Origin: Lentzea sp033794685
Lineage (GTDB): Bacteria; Actinomycetota; Actinomycetes; Mycobacteriales; Pseudonocardiaceae
Reading direction: 5' to 3' (one strand)
Assembly: GCA_033794685.1 (NCBI GenBank)
Contig: JARAYZ010000002.1
DNA length: 64,000 bases
Part shown: positions 25,753 through 34,208 of the stretch, piece after piece
Position numbering within the stretch: the stretch's first letter is position 1
How the letters are laid out: every line of letters starts with the position of its first letter
Notes under the pieces: generated by a model
What the model was told of the DNA's origin: nothing
What the model saw: the letters and a program-made list of their open reading frames with translations, nothing else
Database searches by the model: none
Made by a program: the position numbers and the translations under genes

Positions 25753-26511
25753 ATGCAGGATTGGGCGGGTTCGACCGCGTTCATCACCGGGGGTGCCAGA
25801 GGGATCGGCCTGGGCATCGCGCGGGCTCTGGCCGGGCGCGGCGCACGTCTCGCGCTCGCCGACGTCGACCCGCCCGCGCTGGAGCGGGCGGCCGGGGAAC
25901 TGGGCGCGGAGACCTATCTGCTGGACGTGCGCGACCGGGAGGGGTTCGAGGAGGTCGCCGGGCGGGTGGGGCCGGTGGACCTGTTGTTCAACAACGCCGG
26001 CATCGTGCCGCACGCCGTGGTCACCGAGTTGACCCATGAGAAGTGGGACCTGGCCCTGGCGGTGAACCTGACCGGCGTGATCAACGGGATCCAGGCGTTC
26101 CTGCCGGGCATGATCGAACGCGGCAGCGGCTACGTCGTGAACACCGCGTCGGCGGCGGGGCTCGTGTCCGACCCGAACGTGCTGTACACGACGGCCAAGT
26201 TCGCCGTCGTCGGCCTCTCGGAGTCGTTGCGCCTCAACGTGAGCGGGCACGGCATCGACGTCAGCGTGCTGTGCCCGGGGCCGGTCGACACGGACATCGT
26301 CGCGAACACCAGGGCGTCGAGCGCCGATGTGGCGTTGCGGGAGGAGTTCGTGCCCGCCGTCGAGGAGTTCCTCAGGAGCGGGCCGAGCGTCGACGAGGTG
26401 GGGGAGATGGTGCTGGCGGGGATGGCGAGGCGCGCGCCGTGGATCTTCACCGGCTACGACGTCCGGCCACACCTGGAGCAGCGGATGGAGGCGCTGCTCG
26501 CCGCGTTGTGA
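25753..26511 (+). CDS. Short-chain dehydrogenase/reductase
   Basis: A 252-residue classical SDR. TGGARGIG (12-19) binds the nucleotide; Asp39 region (ALADVD) suggests NAD(H) preference; NNAG is at 80-83; the catalytic set is Ser133, Tyr145 and Lys149 (YTTAK). It oxidises or reduces an alcohol/ketone in the cytoplasm. ATG 25753 is 7 bases after AGGAG; an in-frame GTG directly before it is less well spaced. Its stop is immediately next to the stop of the convergent Rieske gene. Confidence 0.9.
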   Translation: MQDWAGSTAFITGGARGIGLGIARALAGRGARLALADVDPPALERAAGELGAETYLLDVRDREGFEEVAGRVGPVDLLFNNAGIVPHAVVTELTHEKWDLALAVNLTGVINGIQAFLPGMIERGSGYVVNTASAAGLVSDPNVLYTTAKFAVVGLSESLRLNVSGHGIDVSVLCPGPVDTDIVANTRASSADVALREEFVPAVEEFLRSGPSVDEVGEMVLAGMARRAPWIFTGYDVRPHLEQRMEALLAAL

Positions 26512-26829
26512 TCAGGCCACGGCTTCGCGGCTGCCGGTGTCCACGTAGATCACGCCGTCCTGCACCACGACCGGGTACGTGCGCACGGCCTTCTTGGCCG
26601 GCAGGCACGTCGGCATGCCGGTGCGCAGGTCGAACAGGGCGGCGTGCAGCGGGCACTCGACGAAGCACCCCTCCAGCCAGCCCTCGGACAGGGACGCGTC
26701 CTGGTGGCTGCAGGTGTCGTCGATCGCGTAGAACTCGCCCTCCGAGTGGAAGACCGCGATGGCGGGGTCGCCGGGAATGCGCAAGGACTCGCCCTCGGGG
26801 AGTTGGTCCACGGCGCATGCGGTGATCAT
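26512..26829 (-). CDS. Rieske [2Fe-2S] ferredoxin
   Basis: A 105-residue Rieske ferredoxin with cluster ligands Cys40, His42 (CSHQDASLSEG), Cys59 and His62 (CPLHAALFD). Proteins of this size pass electrons to ring-hydroxylating or demethylating oxygenases. GGAGGG precedes ATG 26829. It is divergent from an IclR regulator, and its upstream region carries the same 17-bp operator as glyA, so it appears to belong to the betaine regulon. It could be the electron donor of the GbcA-type oxygenase at 33049. Classic GbcA uses a flavin/ferredoxin reductase (GbcB), absent here. Confidence 0.88.
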   Translation of the reverse strand: MITACAVDQLPEGESLRIPGDPAIAVFHSEGEFYAIDDTCSHQDASLSEGWLEGCFVECPLHAALFDLRTGMPTCLPAKKAVRTYPVVVQDGVIYVDTGSREAVA

Positions 26830-26841
26830 CAGAAACCCTCC

Positions 26842-26877
26842 GTTGCGTATTACGGAACTGGGTGTGCGATACGCAAC
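26842..26877. promoter_or_regulatory. IclR-type operators upstream of the Rieske gene
   Basis: GTTGCGTATTACGGAAC (26842-26858) is nearly palindromic (TTsCGTA, T, TACGsAA). A second partial copy, GTGCGATACGCAAC (26864-26877), follows in inverted orientation. The 17-mer recurs with one change upstream of glyA at 27876-27892. They lie between the Rieske gene and the divergent IclR gene. Confidence 0.65.
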
Positions 26878-26948
26878 TGCAGAATGGCTCAGGATCAGGG
26901 ACATCGTCAAGGAGCCGTTTGGTTGCGCCAGTCGGATAGTGTTGCGTG

Positions 26949-27731
26949 ATGAGCAACAACGGTGAGGCTCGTGACCCCGCGCTGGTGCAATCGGTCGATC
27001 GGGCGGTGGCGGTGCTCGAACTGCTGGCCCGCAACGGGGAAGCCGGGATCACCGAGATCGCCGCCGAGCTCGGTGTGCACAAGTCCTCCGCGTCCAGACT
27101 CGTCTACACGTTGCAAGCCCGTGAGCTGGTCGAACAGGACGGCGAACGCGGACCTTTCCGGATCGGCCTCGGCATGCTCCGCTTCGCCGGCGCGGTGACC
27201 GGGCCGGTCGACTACGGCCGGGTCGGCGGGCCCGTCTGCGTGGAGCTCGCGGACCGGCTCGGCGAGACCGTCAACATCGCGATCCTCGACGGCGGTGTCG
27301 CGTTGAACGTGAGTCAGGCACGGGGAGGTTCGGCGGTGGCGGCGCAGAACTGGGTCGGTCAGCGCACGCCGCTGCACGCCACGTCGAGCGGCAAGGTCCT
27401 GCTCGCCGGTGCGCCCGTCGCCGAGCGGGACCGCCTGCTGTCGGGCGACCTGGAGTCGTGCGCTCCGCGCACGATCACCGATCCCGTGAAGTTGCGGTGC
27501 GTGCTCGAGCGCACCACCGAGGACGGGTTCGCCACCTGCGTGGAGGAGCTGGAGGCCGGGTTGCACGCCGTCGCGGTGCCGGTCTACGACTCTCACGGCG
27601 ACGTCGTGGCGGCGATCAGTGCCGCCGGCCCGGCCTACCGGCTCTCGCAGAAGCGCATGCCCGAGATCGTCGAGGAACTGCGCGTGGCGTCCCGGGACCT
27701 TTCGGCCCGAATGGGACATTCCGTGCTGTGA
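26949..27731 (+). CDS. IclR family regulator of the betaine cluster
   Basis: A 260-residue IclR regulator. The winged HTH (about 16-75) includes SVDRAVAVLELLARNGEAGI and VHKSSASRLVYTLQAREL; the effector-binding domain follows, with TPLHATSSGKVLLAG as a family hallmark. ATG 26949 follows an adjacent GTG. It is divergent from the Rieske ferredoxin and followed by a strong terminator and then glyA. Repeated operator sequences upstream of both neighbours make it the likely regulator of betaine or one-carbon genes. Confidence 0.92.
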   Translation: MSNNGEARDPALVQSVDRAVAVLELLARNGEAGITEIAAELGVHKSSASRLVYTLQARELVEQDGERGPFRIGLGMLRFAGAVTGPVDYGRVGGPVCVELADRLGETVNIAILDGGVALNVSQARGGSAVAAQNWVGQRTPLHATSSGKVLLAGAPVAERDRLLSGDLESCAPRTITDPVKLRCVLERTTEDGFATCVEELEAGLHAVAVPVYDSHGDVVAAISAAGPAYRLSQKRMPEIVEELRVASRDLSARMGHSVL

Positions 27732-27747
27732 AAGACCTTCACGAAAC

Positions 27748-27779
27748 GAAGAGCCCCCGGTCGCGGCCGGGGGCTCTTC
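27748..27779 (+). terminator. Terminator after the IclR gene
   Basis: GAAGAGCCCCCGG (27748-27760) and CCGGGGGCTCTTC (27767-27779) form a perfect 13-bp stem with a 6-base loop, 17 bases past the IclR stop. It insulates the regulator from glyA. Confidence 0.85.
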
Positions 27780-27856
27780 ATGTTTTCGGGTGCCTCCGTC
27801 CGTGCGACAAGGGCTTGACAACGGCTCTTCCGGGTCGCACCGTGATGCGCGCTGCA

Positions 27857-27892
27857 GTTGCATAATGCGAACCTCGTTGCGTATTGCGGAAC
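27857..27892. promoter_or_regulatory. IclR-type operators upstream of glyA
   Basis: GTTGCATAATGCGAAC (27857-27872) and GTTGCGTATTGCGGAAC (27876-27892) lie in tandem. The second matches the Rieske-gene operator at 16 of 17 bases. It ends 21 bases before the glyA TTG start. CATAAT within the first copy could be a -10 box, which would put the repressor on the promoter. Confidence 0.65.
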
Positions 27893-27913
27893 TCGCTCGG
27901 AAGGGTTGGCCCG

Positions 27914-29194
27914 TTGTCACTCTCCGTTCCCACCACCACAGTTCTGGACCAGGACCTCGACGAGCTCGACCCCGAGGTCGCGGCCGAGATCCGGCTCGAG
28001 TTGCACCGCCAGCAGTCGACGCTGGAGATGATCGCCTCGGAGAACTTCGCGCCGGTCGGAGTGCTGCAGGCGCAGGGGTCGGTGCTGACCAACAAGTACG
28101 CCGAGGGGTATCCCGGACGCCGCTACTACGGCGGGTGCGAGCACGTCGACGTGATCGAGGCGCTGGCGATCGAGCGGGTGAAGGCCTTGTTCGGCGCCGA
28201 GCACGCGAACGTCCAGCCGCACTCCGGCGCCCAGGCGAACGCGGCGGCGATGGCGGCCGTGCTGCAGCCCGGCGACACGATCATGGGCCTCGACCTCGCG
28301 CACGGCGGCCACCTGACGCACGGCATGCGGATCAACTTCTCCGGTCGCCTCTACAACGTCGTGGCCTACCACGTGGACCGCGAGTCCGGCCGCGTCGACA
28401 TGGCCGAGGTCGAACGGCTGGCGGTCGAGTCCCGGCCGAAGCTGATCATCGCGGGCTGGTCGGCCTACCCGAGGCAGCTCGACTTCGCCGAGTTCCGCCG
28501 CATCGCCGACCTCGCCGGTGCCAAGCTCATGGTCGACATGGCGCACTTCGCCGGTCTCGTCGCGGCGGGCCTGCACCCGAGCCCCGTCCCGTTCGCCGAC
28601 CTCGTCACGACCACCACCCACAAGACCCTCGGCGGTCCGCGCGGCGGCGTGATCCTCTCGACCCGGGAGCTGGCCAAGAAGGTCGACTCCACCGTGTTCC
28701 CCGGCCAGCAGGGCGGGCCGCTGCAGCACGTCATCGCGGCCAAGGCCGTCGCGTTCAAGGTCGCGGCGGGGAGTGAGTTCCGCGAACGTCAGCAGCGCGT
28801 CCTCGAAGGCGCGCGCATCCTCGCCGAACGTCTCTCGCTGCCCGACTGCGCCGCGGCCGGGGTGAAGGTCCTGTCCGGCGGCACCGACGTGCACCTGGTG
28901 CTGGTGGACCTCGTCGAGTCCTCACTGGACGGCAAGCAGGCCGAGGACCGTCTGCACCGCATCGGGATCACGGTCAACCGCAACGCCGTCCCGTTCGACC
29001 CACGTCCGCCGATGGTCACGTCCGGTCTGCGGATCGGCACCCCCGCGCTCGCCACCCGCGGCTTCACCGCCGGCGACTTCACCGAGGTCGCCGACATCAT
29101 CGCCGCCGCACTCCAACCGGGCTTCGACGAGGGCGACCTGGTCGCCCGTGTCGACGGCCTGGCCGCGAAGCACCCCCTCTACCCCCACCTCTGA
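27914..29194 (+). CDS. glyA: Serine hydroxymethyltransferase
   Basis: A 426-residue PLP enzyme that interconverts glycine plus 5,10-methylene-THF and serine plus THF. MIASENF, NKYAEGYPGRRYYGG, the PLP-lysine motif TTTTHKTLGGPRGG (Lys237) and the C-terminal TSGLRIGTPALATRG are all present. Start TTG 27914 follows AAGGG; an earlier TTG would lie in the operator. It heads the betaine operon, where it would trap methylene-THF produced by dimethylglycine and sarcosine oxidation and turn the glycine product into serine. The genome probably has another housekeeping copy elsewhere (inference). Confidence 0.95.
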   Translation: MSLSVPTTTVLDQDLDELDPEVAAEIRLELHRQQSTLEMIASENFAPVGVLQAQGSVLTNKYAEGYPGRRYYGGCEHVDVIEALAIERVKALFGAEHANVQPHSGAQANAAAMAAVLQPGDTIMGLDLAHGGHLTHGMRINFSGRLYNVVAYHVDRESGRVDMAEVERLAVESRPKLIIAGWSAYPRQLDFAEFRRIADLAGAKLMVDMAHFAGLVAAGLHPSPVPFADLVTTTTHKTLGGPRGGVILSTRELAKKVDSTVFPGQQGGPLQHVIAAKAVAFKVAAGSEFRERQQRVLEGARILAERLSLPDCAAAGVKVLSGGTDVHLVLVDLVESSLDGKQAEDRLHRIGITVNRNAVPFDPRPPMVTSGLRIGTPALATRGFTAGDFTEVADIIAAALQPGFDEGDLVARVDGLAAKHPLYPHL

Positions 29195-29208
29195 CAGGAG
29201 CACTCGAA

Positions 29209-30294
29209 GTGGCACATGCGGTGAACGGTGTCGTGGCCAGGGGGCGTGGGGCCAAGGTCTCGGTCGAGACCATCCTCGTGCCGGACCCCGGCCCCGGCGA
29301 GGCGCTGGTGAAGGTGCAGGCCTGCGGGGTCTGCCACACCGACCTGCACTACCGGGAGGGCGGGATCAACGACGAGTTCCCGTTCCTGCTCGGGCACGAG
29401 GCGGCGGGCGTCGTCGAGGCCGTCGGCGAGGGCGTGACCGACCTCGATCCCGGTGACTTCGTGATCCTGAACTGGCGCGCGGTGTGCGGGTCGTGCCGCT
29501 CCTGCCTGCGTGGGCGTCCGCAGTACTGCTTCAACACCCACAACGCCTGCCAGCCCATGACGTTGCAGGACGGCACCCCGCTGTCGCCCGCGCTGGGCAT
29601 CGGCGCGTTCGCGGAGAAGACTCTGGTCCACTCCGGACAGTGCACGAAGGTGAACCCCAAGGCACCGGCGGAGGTCGCGGGCCTGCTCGGCTGCGGCGTG
29701 ATGGCGGGCATCGGCGCCGCGATCAACACCGGCGGCGTCACCCGCGGCGACAGCGTGGCCGTGCTCGGCTGCGGTGGCGTCGGGGACGCGGCCATCGCGG
29801 GTGCCCGGATCGCCGGTGCGCGCGCGATCATCGCGGTCGACCTGGACGACACGAAACTGCGATGGGCCGAGCGGTTCGGTGCCACGCACACGATCAACGC
29901 CCGGGAGAAGGACGTCGTGGAGGCGATCCGCGAGCTCACCGAGGGCAACGGAGCCGACGTCGTGATCGACGCGGTCGGCCGGCCCGAGACGTTCCAGCAG
30001 GCCTTCTACGCCCGTGACCACGCCGGTCTCGCCGTGCTGGTCGGCGTGCCGACACCGGACATGAAGCTCGAACTCCCGTTGATCGACGTGTTCTCGCGCG
30101 GTGGCGCGGTGAAGTCGTCCTGGTACGGCGACTGCCTGCCGTCACGCGACTTCCCGATGCTCATCGACCTCTACCTGCAGGGCCGGCTCGACCTCGGCGC
30201 GTTCGTCTCGGAGACGATCGGGCTGGGCGACGTCGAGAAGGCGTTCGAGGACATGCACCACGGCCGGGTCCTCCGTTCGGTGGTGGTCCTGTGA
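29209..30294 (+). CDS. mscR: S-(hydroxymethyl)mycothiol dehydrogenase
   Basis: A 361-residue zinc alcohol dehydrogenase (class III-like) that oxidises the mycothiol adduct of formaldehyde. Catalytic zinc ligands include Cys42 (GVCHTDLHY) and His63-Glu64 (GHEAAG); structural zinc cysteines are 93, 96, 99 and 107. VLGCGGVGDAAIAGA is the NAD-binding motif. GTG 29209 follows AGGAG. The gene overlaps the next by four bases. It fits here because demethylation of betaine by a Rieske oxygenase and oxidation of dimethylglycine and sarcosine release formaldehyde. Confidence 0.93.
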   Translation: MAHAVNGVVARGRGAKVSVETILVPDPGPGEALVKVQACGVCHTDLHYREGGINDEFPFLLGHEAAGVVEAVGEGVTDLDPGDFVILNWRAVCGSCRSCLRGRPQYCFNTHNACQPMTLQDGTPLSPALGIGAFAEKTLVHSGQCTKVNPKAPAEVAGLLGCGVMAGIGAAINTGGVTRGDSVAVLGCGGVGDAAIAGARIAGARAIIAVDLDDTKLRWAERFGATHTINAREKDVVEAIRELTEGNGADVVIDAVGRPETFQQAFYARDHAGLAVLVGVPTPDMKLELPLIDVFSRGGAVKSSWYGDCLPSRDFPMLIDLYLQGRLDLGAFVSETIGLGDVEKAFEDMHHGRVLRSVVVL

Positions 30295-32738
30295 ACCAGC
30301 CGAGAGTCGTGCTGATCGGCGCGGGCATCGTCGGGTGCGCGATCGCCGACGAACTGACCGCGCGGGGCTGGACCAACGTCACCGTGCTCGAACAGGGACC
30401 GCTGTTCGCCACCGGCGGCTCCAGCTCGCACGCGCCGGGCCTGGTCTTCCAGACCACCGGCTGCAAGACGATGACGTCGTTCGCCAAGTACACCGTCGAG
30501 AAGTACACGGCGCTGACGATGGACGACAAGTGGTGCTTCCAGCAGCTCGGCGGGCTGGAGGTCGCCACCACGCCGGAACGCTGGACCGACATCAAGCGCC
30601 GCCACGGCTGGGCGACGGCGTGGGGCGTCGAGAGCTTCCTGCGCGATCCGGAGGAATGCGCGCGACTGCACCCGTTGCTCGATCCCTCGAAGATCCTCGG
30701 CGGCTTCCACATCCCGAGCGACGGCATCGCCAAGCCACTGCGCGCCGCCGAAGCCCAGGCGCGCCGGGCCATGGACCGCGGCGCGAAGTTCCTGGCGCAC
30801 CACAAGGTCACCGGCATCGAACGCAACGGCCGCCGCGTGAAGGCCGTCGTCACCGAGAACGACACGTTCCCGGCCGACGTCGTCGTGTCGTGCGTCGGCA
30901 TGTGGGGCCCGCGGATCGGCCGCATGGTCGACCTCGACATCCCACTCGTCCCGATGGCGCACCAGTACGCGAAAACGGCGCCCCTGCAGGTGTTGAAGGG
31001 CGTCAACACCGAGCTGTCCGAGATGTCGAAGCCGTTGCTGCGCCACCAGGACGCCGACCTGTACTTCCGCGAGCACGTCGACCGCGTCGGCATCGGCGCG
31101 TACGGGCACCGGCCCATGCCGATCTCGGCGGACGACATCCTCGACTTCGACGTGGCGCCGACCATGCCGTCCGAGATGGCGTTCACCCCCGAGGACTTCG
31201 AGACCTCCTGGGACGCCGCCGTCGACCTGCTGCCCGCGTTGGGCGACTCGAAGGTCGAAGAAGGCGTCAACGGCCTCTTCTCGTTCACCGCGGACGGCAA
31301 CCCGCTGCTCGGTGAACACCCCGGCCTGCAGGGGTTCTGGGTCGCCGAGGCCGTGTGGATCACGCACTCGGCCGGTGTCGCGAAGGCGATGGCCGAGTGG
31401 CTGGTCGACGGTCAGCCCGGCATCGATCTGCACGGCTGCGACCTCAACCGGTTCGAGGACGTCCAGCGCTCGCCCGGTTACGTGCACGAACGCAGCTGCC
31501 GGGCGTTCGTCGAGGTCTACGACATCCTGCACCCGTTGCAGCCCGCCGAGAACCCACGTCCGTTGCGCACCAGCCCGTTCTACGAGCGGCAGCGGGAACT
31601 CGGCGCGGTGTTCCTGGAGGCGTCGGGCTGGGAGCGGCCGCACTGGTACGAGGCCAACGCCTCGTTGCCCGAGGTCGCGGAGATCCCGGCACGCAACGAG
31701 TGGGCGTCGCGGTTCTGGTCGCCGATCGCCGGTGCCGAGGCACTGGTGGCGCGCAAACGGGTCGCGATGTTCGACATGACCGCGTTGAAGCGCCTGGAGG
31801 TCAGCGGCCCGGAGGCGTTGACGTTCCTGCAGACCATGACCACCAACCAGCTCGACCGCAAGCCGGGCGCGGTGGTCTACACGTTGCTGCTCAACGAGGA
31901 CGGGGGAGTGCGCAGCGACCTGACCATCGCCCGGCTCGGCGAGAACCGGTTCCAGGTCGGCGCGAACGGCCCGCTCGACCTCGACTGGCTGCGCCGGCGC
32001 ATGCCACCCAACGGCGGTGTGCACATCAAGGACATCACGCCCGGCACCTGCTGCATCGGCCTGTGGGGCCCTCTGGCGCGCAAGTTGTTGCAGCCGTTGA
32101 CGAAGACCGACTTCTCGCACGAGGCCATGGGTTACTTCAAGGCCCAGGAAGCGTTCATCGGCGAGGTGCCGGTCACCGCGATGCGCCTGTCGTACGTCGG
32201 CGAACTCGGCTGGGAGCTCTACACGACGGCCGACATGGGACGTCGTCTGTGGGACACGCTCTGGGAAGCCGGGCAGCAGCACGGTGTCATCGCCGCCGGG
32301 CGCAGCGCGTTCACCAGCATGCGGCTGGAGAAGGGTTACCGCTCGTGGGGCACCGACGTGACCACGGAGCACGACCCGTTCGAGGCGGGGCTGGGCTTCG
32401 CGGTGCGGATGAACAAGGGCTACTTCCACGGCCGCCAGGCCCTGGAGGGCAAGTCGGAGGAGACCGCCGCCCGCAGGCTCACCTGCCTGATCATCGACGA
32501 CGACCATCAGGTCGTGATGGGCTCCGAGCCGGTGCTCGCCGGTGGTGTGGCGGTCGGGTACGTCACCAGCGCGGCGCGGGGGTACTCGATCGGCAAGAAC
32601 ATCGCCTACGCGTGGCTTCCCGCCGAGATCGCCCGGGAGGGCACACAGGTCGAGATCGAGTACTTCGGTGAGCGCGTCCAGACCGTCGTGACGTCCGAAC
32701 CGCTCTTCGACCCCAAGATGACGCGGATCAGGTCATGA
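30291..32738 (+). CDS. dmgO: Dimethylglycine oxidase/dehydrogenase
   Basis: An 815-residue two-part enzyme that demethylates N,N-dimethylglycine to sarcosine. Residues 1 to about 390 are a DAO-type FAD domain (VVLIGAGIVGCAIADEL; His47 in SSSHAPG matches the covalent-FAD histidine of the family). A FAO_M linker follows. About 430-815 is a GcvT-like THF-binding domain (LRLSYVGELGWELY, then RLEKGYRSWGTDV), which passes the methylene group to THF. Length and layout match Arthrobacter DMGO (about 830 residues). It starts at a GTG overlapping mscR and ends overlapping the small remnant gene (ATGA). Confidence 0.92.
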   Translation: MNQPRVVLIGAGIVGCAIADELTARGWTNVTVLEQGPLFATGGSSSHAPGLVFQTTGCKTMTSFAKYTVEKYTALTMDDKWCFQQLGGLEVATTPERWTDIKRRHGWATAWGVESFLRDPEECARLHPLLDPSKILGGFHIPSDGIAKPLRAAEAQARRAMDRGAKFLAHHKVTGIERNGRRVKAVVTENDTFPADVVVSCVGMWGPRIGRMVDLDIPLVPMAHQYAKTAPLQVLKGVNTELSEMSKPLLRHQDADLYFREHVDRVGIGAYGHRPMPISADDILDFDVAPTMPSEMAFTPEDFETSWDAAVDLLPALGDSKVEEGVNGLFSFTADGNPLLGEHPGLQGFWVAEAVWITHSAGVAKAMAEWLVDGQPGIDLHGCDLNRFEDVQRSPGYVHERSCRAFVEVYDILHPLQPAENPRPLRTSPFYERQRELGAVFLEASGWERPHWYEANASLPEVAEIPARNEWASRFWSPIAGAEALVARKRVAMFDMTALKRLEVSGPEALTFLQTMTTNQLDRKPGAVVYTLLLNEDGGVRSDLTIARLGENRFQVGANGPLDLDWLRRRMPPNGGVHIKDITPGTCCIGLWGPLARKLLQPLTKTDFSHEAMGYFKAQEAFIGEVPVTAMRLSYVGELGWELYTTADMGRRLWDTLWEAGQQHGVIAAGRSAFTSMRLEKGYRSWGTDVTTEHDPFEAGLGFAVRMNKGYFHGRQALEGKSEETAARRLTCLIIDDDHQVVMGSEPVLAGGVAVGYVTSAARGYSIGKNIAYAWLPAEIAREGTQVEIEYFGERVQTVVTSEPLFDPKMTRIRS

Positions 32739-33028
32739 CCCACGACGTGATCGTCATAGGGCTCGGCGACCTCGGCGGGGCGGCCGCACACCGCCTCGCC
32801 GCGCGGGGGCTGCGCGTGCTCGGGCTGGACAGCCGGTCGCAGGCCGAACTGCCCAGCTCGGACGACGCCTTCCGGGCCGGCGCCGACCTGCGCTTCGAGG
32901 AGACGGTGATCGACTTCCACGTCGAGCCGTCCGGAACGGGTGCCCGCGTGCTGACGCGGTCGAGCACCCACGCCGCACCGCTGCTGGTGATCTGCGCCGG
33001 CATCGACGCGCGATCTCTCCTCCTCTGA
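32735..33028 (+). pseudogene. Miniature remnant of a monomeric sarcosine oxidase-like FAD protein
   Basis: A 97-residue frame. Residues 1-32 (HDVIVIGLGDLGGAAAHRLA) are the FAD Rossmann start of a MSOX/DAO protein. It then jumps from LDSRSQAELPSS straight to an internal FAD-domain segment (GADLRFEETVIDFHVE, then PLLVICAGIDARSLL) that normally lies more than 100 residues further on, and it ends there. The substrate and C-terminal FAD regions are missing. So this is an in-frame internal deletion plus C-terminal loss, not sequencing noise. Translational coupling to dmgO is preserved. It cannot be an active oxidase; a short surviving protein is possible. Confidence 0.75.
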
Positions 33029-33048
33029 CTTCTCTTCACGGAGCCACC

Positions 33049-34179
33049 ATGACCGCGACCGAACTGCCGTCCAGCCTGATCCCCACGCTGCCCGGCCACA
33101 CCTACACCGACCCGGCGATCTTCGAGCTCGAACAGCAGAACATCTTCGAGGAGATGTGGTTCTGCGCGGTTCGCTCGGCGGACCTCCCCGACGCGGGCAA
33201 CTTCCGGACCGTCCAGATCGGACGCGAGAGCGTGCTCGTGACCCGCGCCCGCGACGGCTCGCTGCGCGCGTTCCTCAACATCTGCCGGCACCGCGGCGCG
33301 AAGCTGTGCACCGAGGAGACCGGCACGGTCAAGCGCAACTTCCAGTGCCCGTACCACGCCTGGACCTACGGCCTCGACGGCAAGCTTGTCGCCGCGCCGA
33401 ACCTCACGTCGATGCCGGACATCGATCGCGTCGAGTACGGCCTGAAGACCGTGCACCTGCGCGAGTGGCTCGGCTACGCCTGGATCTCGCTGGCGGCCGA
33501 GCCGGCGTCGTTCGAGGAGACCGTCCAGCAGGACGTCCGCGAGCGCCTGGGCAACCTCGACGCGATCGGCAACTACCAGGTCAGCGAACTCGACCTGGGC
33601 CGCCGGATCACCTACGACGTCAAGGCCAACTGGAAGCTCATCATCGAGAACTTCATGGAGTGCTACCACTGCGCGACCATCCATCCCGAGCTCACGGAGG
33701 TCCTGCCGGAGTTCGCGGACGGCTACGCCGCGCAGTACTACGTCGGGCACGGCGCGGTGTTCGGCGAGGAGATCAAGGGTTTCACGATCGACGGCAGCGA
33801 GGGGTTCGACAACCTGTCCGGAGTGGACTCCGAGCAGGACCGCCGCTACTACGCGATCACCGTGCGGCCGCAGGTGTTCATCAACCTCGTGCCCGACCAC
33901 GTGATCATCCACCGGATGTACCCGATGGCTGCCGACCGCACGATCGTCGAGTGCGACTGGCTCTACGCCAAGGACGTCGTTGCTTCGGGCAAGGACGTGT
34001 CGCGGTCCGTCGAGCTGTTCCACCGCGTGAACGAGCAGGACTTCGAGGCCTGCGAACGGTGCCAGCCCGCCATGTCGTCGCGTGCGTACCGCGCCGGCGG
34101 GGTGCTGGTGCCGTCGGAGCACCACATCGGTGAGTTCCACGAGTGGGTGCAGAAGAAGCTGACCAAGGGGACCGCTTAG
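33049..34179 (+). CDS. gbcA: Glycine betaine monooxygenase, Rieske oxygenase subunit
   Basis: A 376-residue Rieske non-haem iron oxygenase. Cluster ligands are Cys79, His81 (CRHRGAKL), Cys100 and His103 (CPYHAWTYG). Mononuclear iron ligands are His207, His212 (ECYHCATIHPE) and probably Asp331. The bridging residue is Glu204, rather than the Asp usual in aromatic dioxygenases; this is characteristic of the quaternary-amine group (GbcA, CntA). It should demethylate glycine betaine to dimethylglycine and formaldehyde. Context (BCCT transporter, dimethylglycine and sarcosine oxidases) favours betaine over carnitine or stachydrine. Confidence 0.9.
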   Translation: MTATELPSSLIPTLPGHTYTDPAIFELEQQNIFEEMWFCAVRSADLPDAGNFRTVQIGRESVLVTRARDGSLRAFLNICRHRGAKLCTEETGTVKRNFQCPYHAWTYGLDGKLVAAPNLTSMPDIDRVEYGLKTVHLREWLGYAWISLAAEPASFEETVQQDVRERLGNLDAIGNYQVSELDLGRRITYDVKANWKLIIENFMECYHCATIHPELTEVLPEFADGYAAQYYVGHGAVFGEEIKGFTIDGSEGFDNLSGVDSEQDRRYYAITVRPQVFINLVPDHVIIHRMYPMAADRTIVECDWLYAKDVVASGKDVSRSVELFHRVNEQDFEACERCQPAMSSRAYRAGGVLVPSEHHIGEFHEWVQKKLTKGTA

Positions 34180-34208
34180 CAGGCCAACTCAACGAAGAGG
34201 TGGTAGCA

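Noticed and set aside
27732..27913. Glycine riboswitch upstream of glyA
   Set aside because: No tandem aptamer-like conserved core is visible; the region is filled by a terminator and operator repeats.
30171..32507. 778-codon frame antisense to dmgO
   Set aside because: No recognisable domain; dmgO on the + strand has full FAD and THF-binding signatures.
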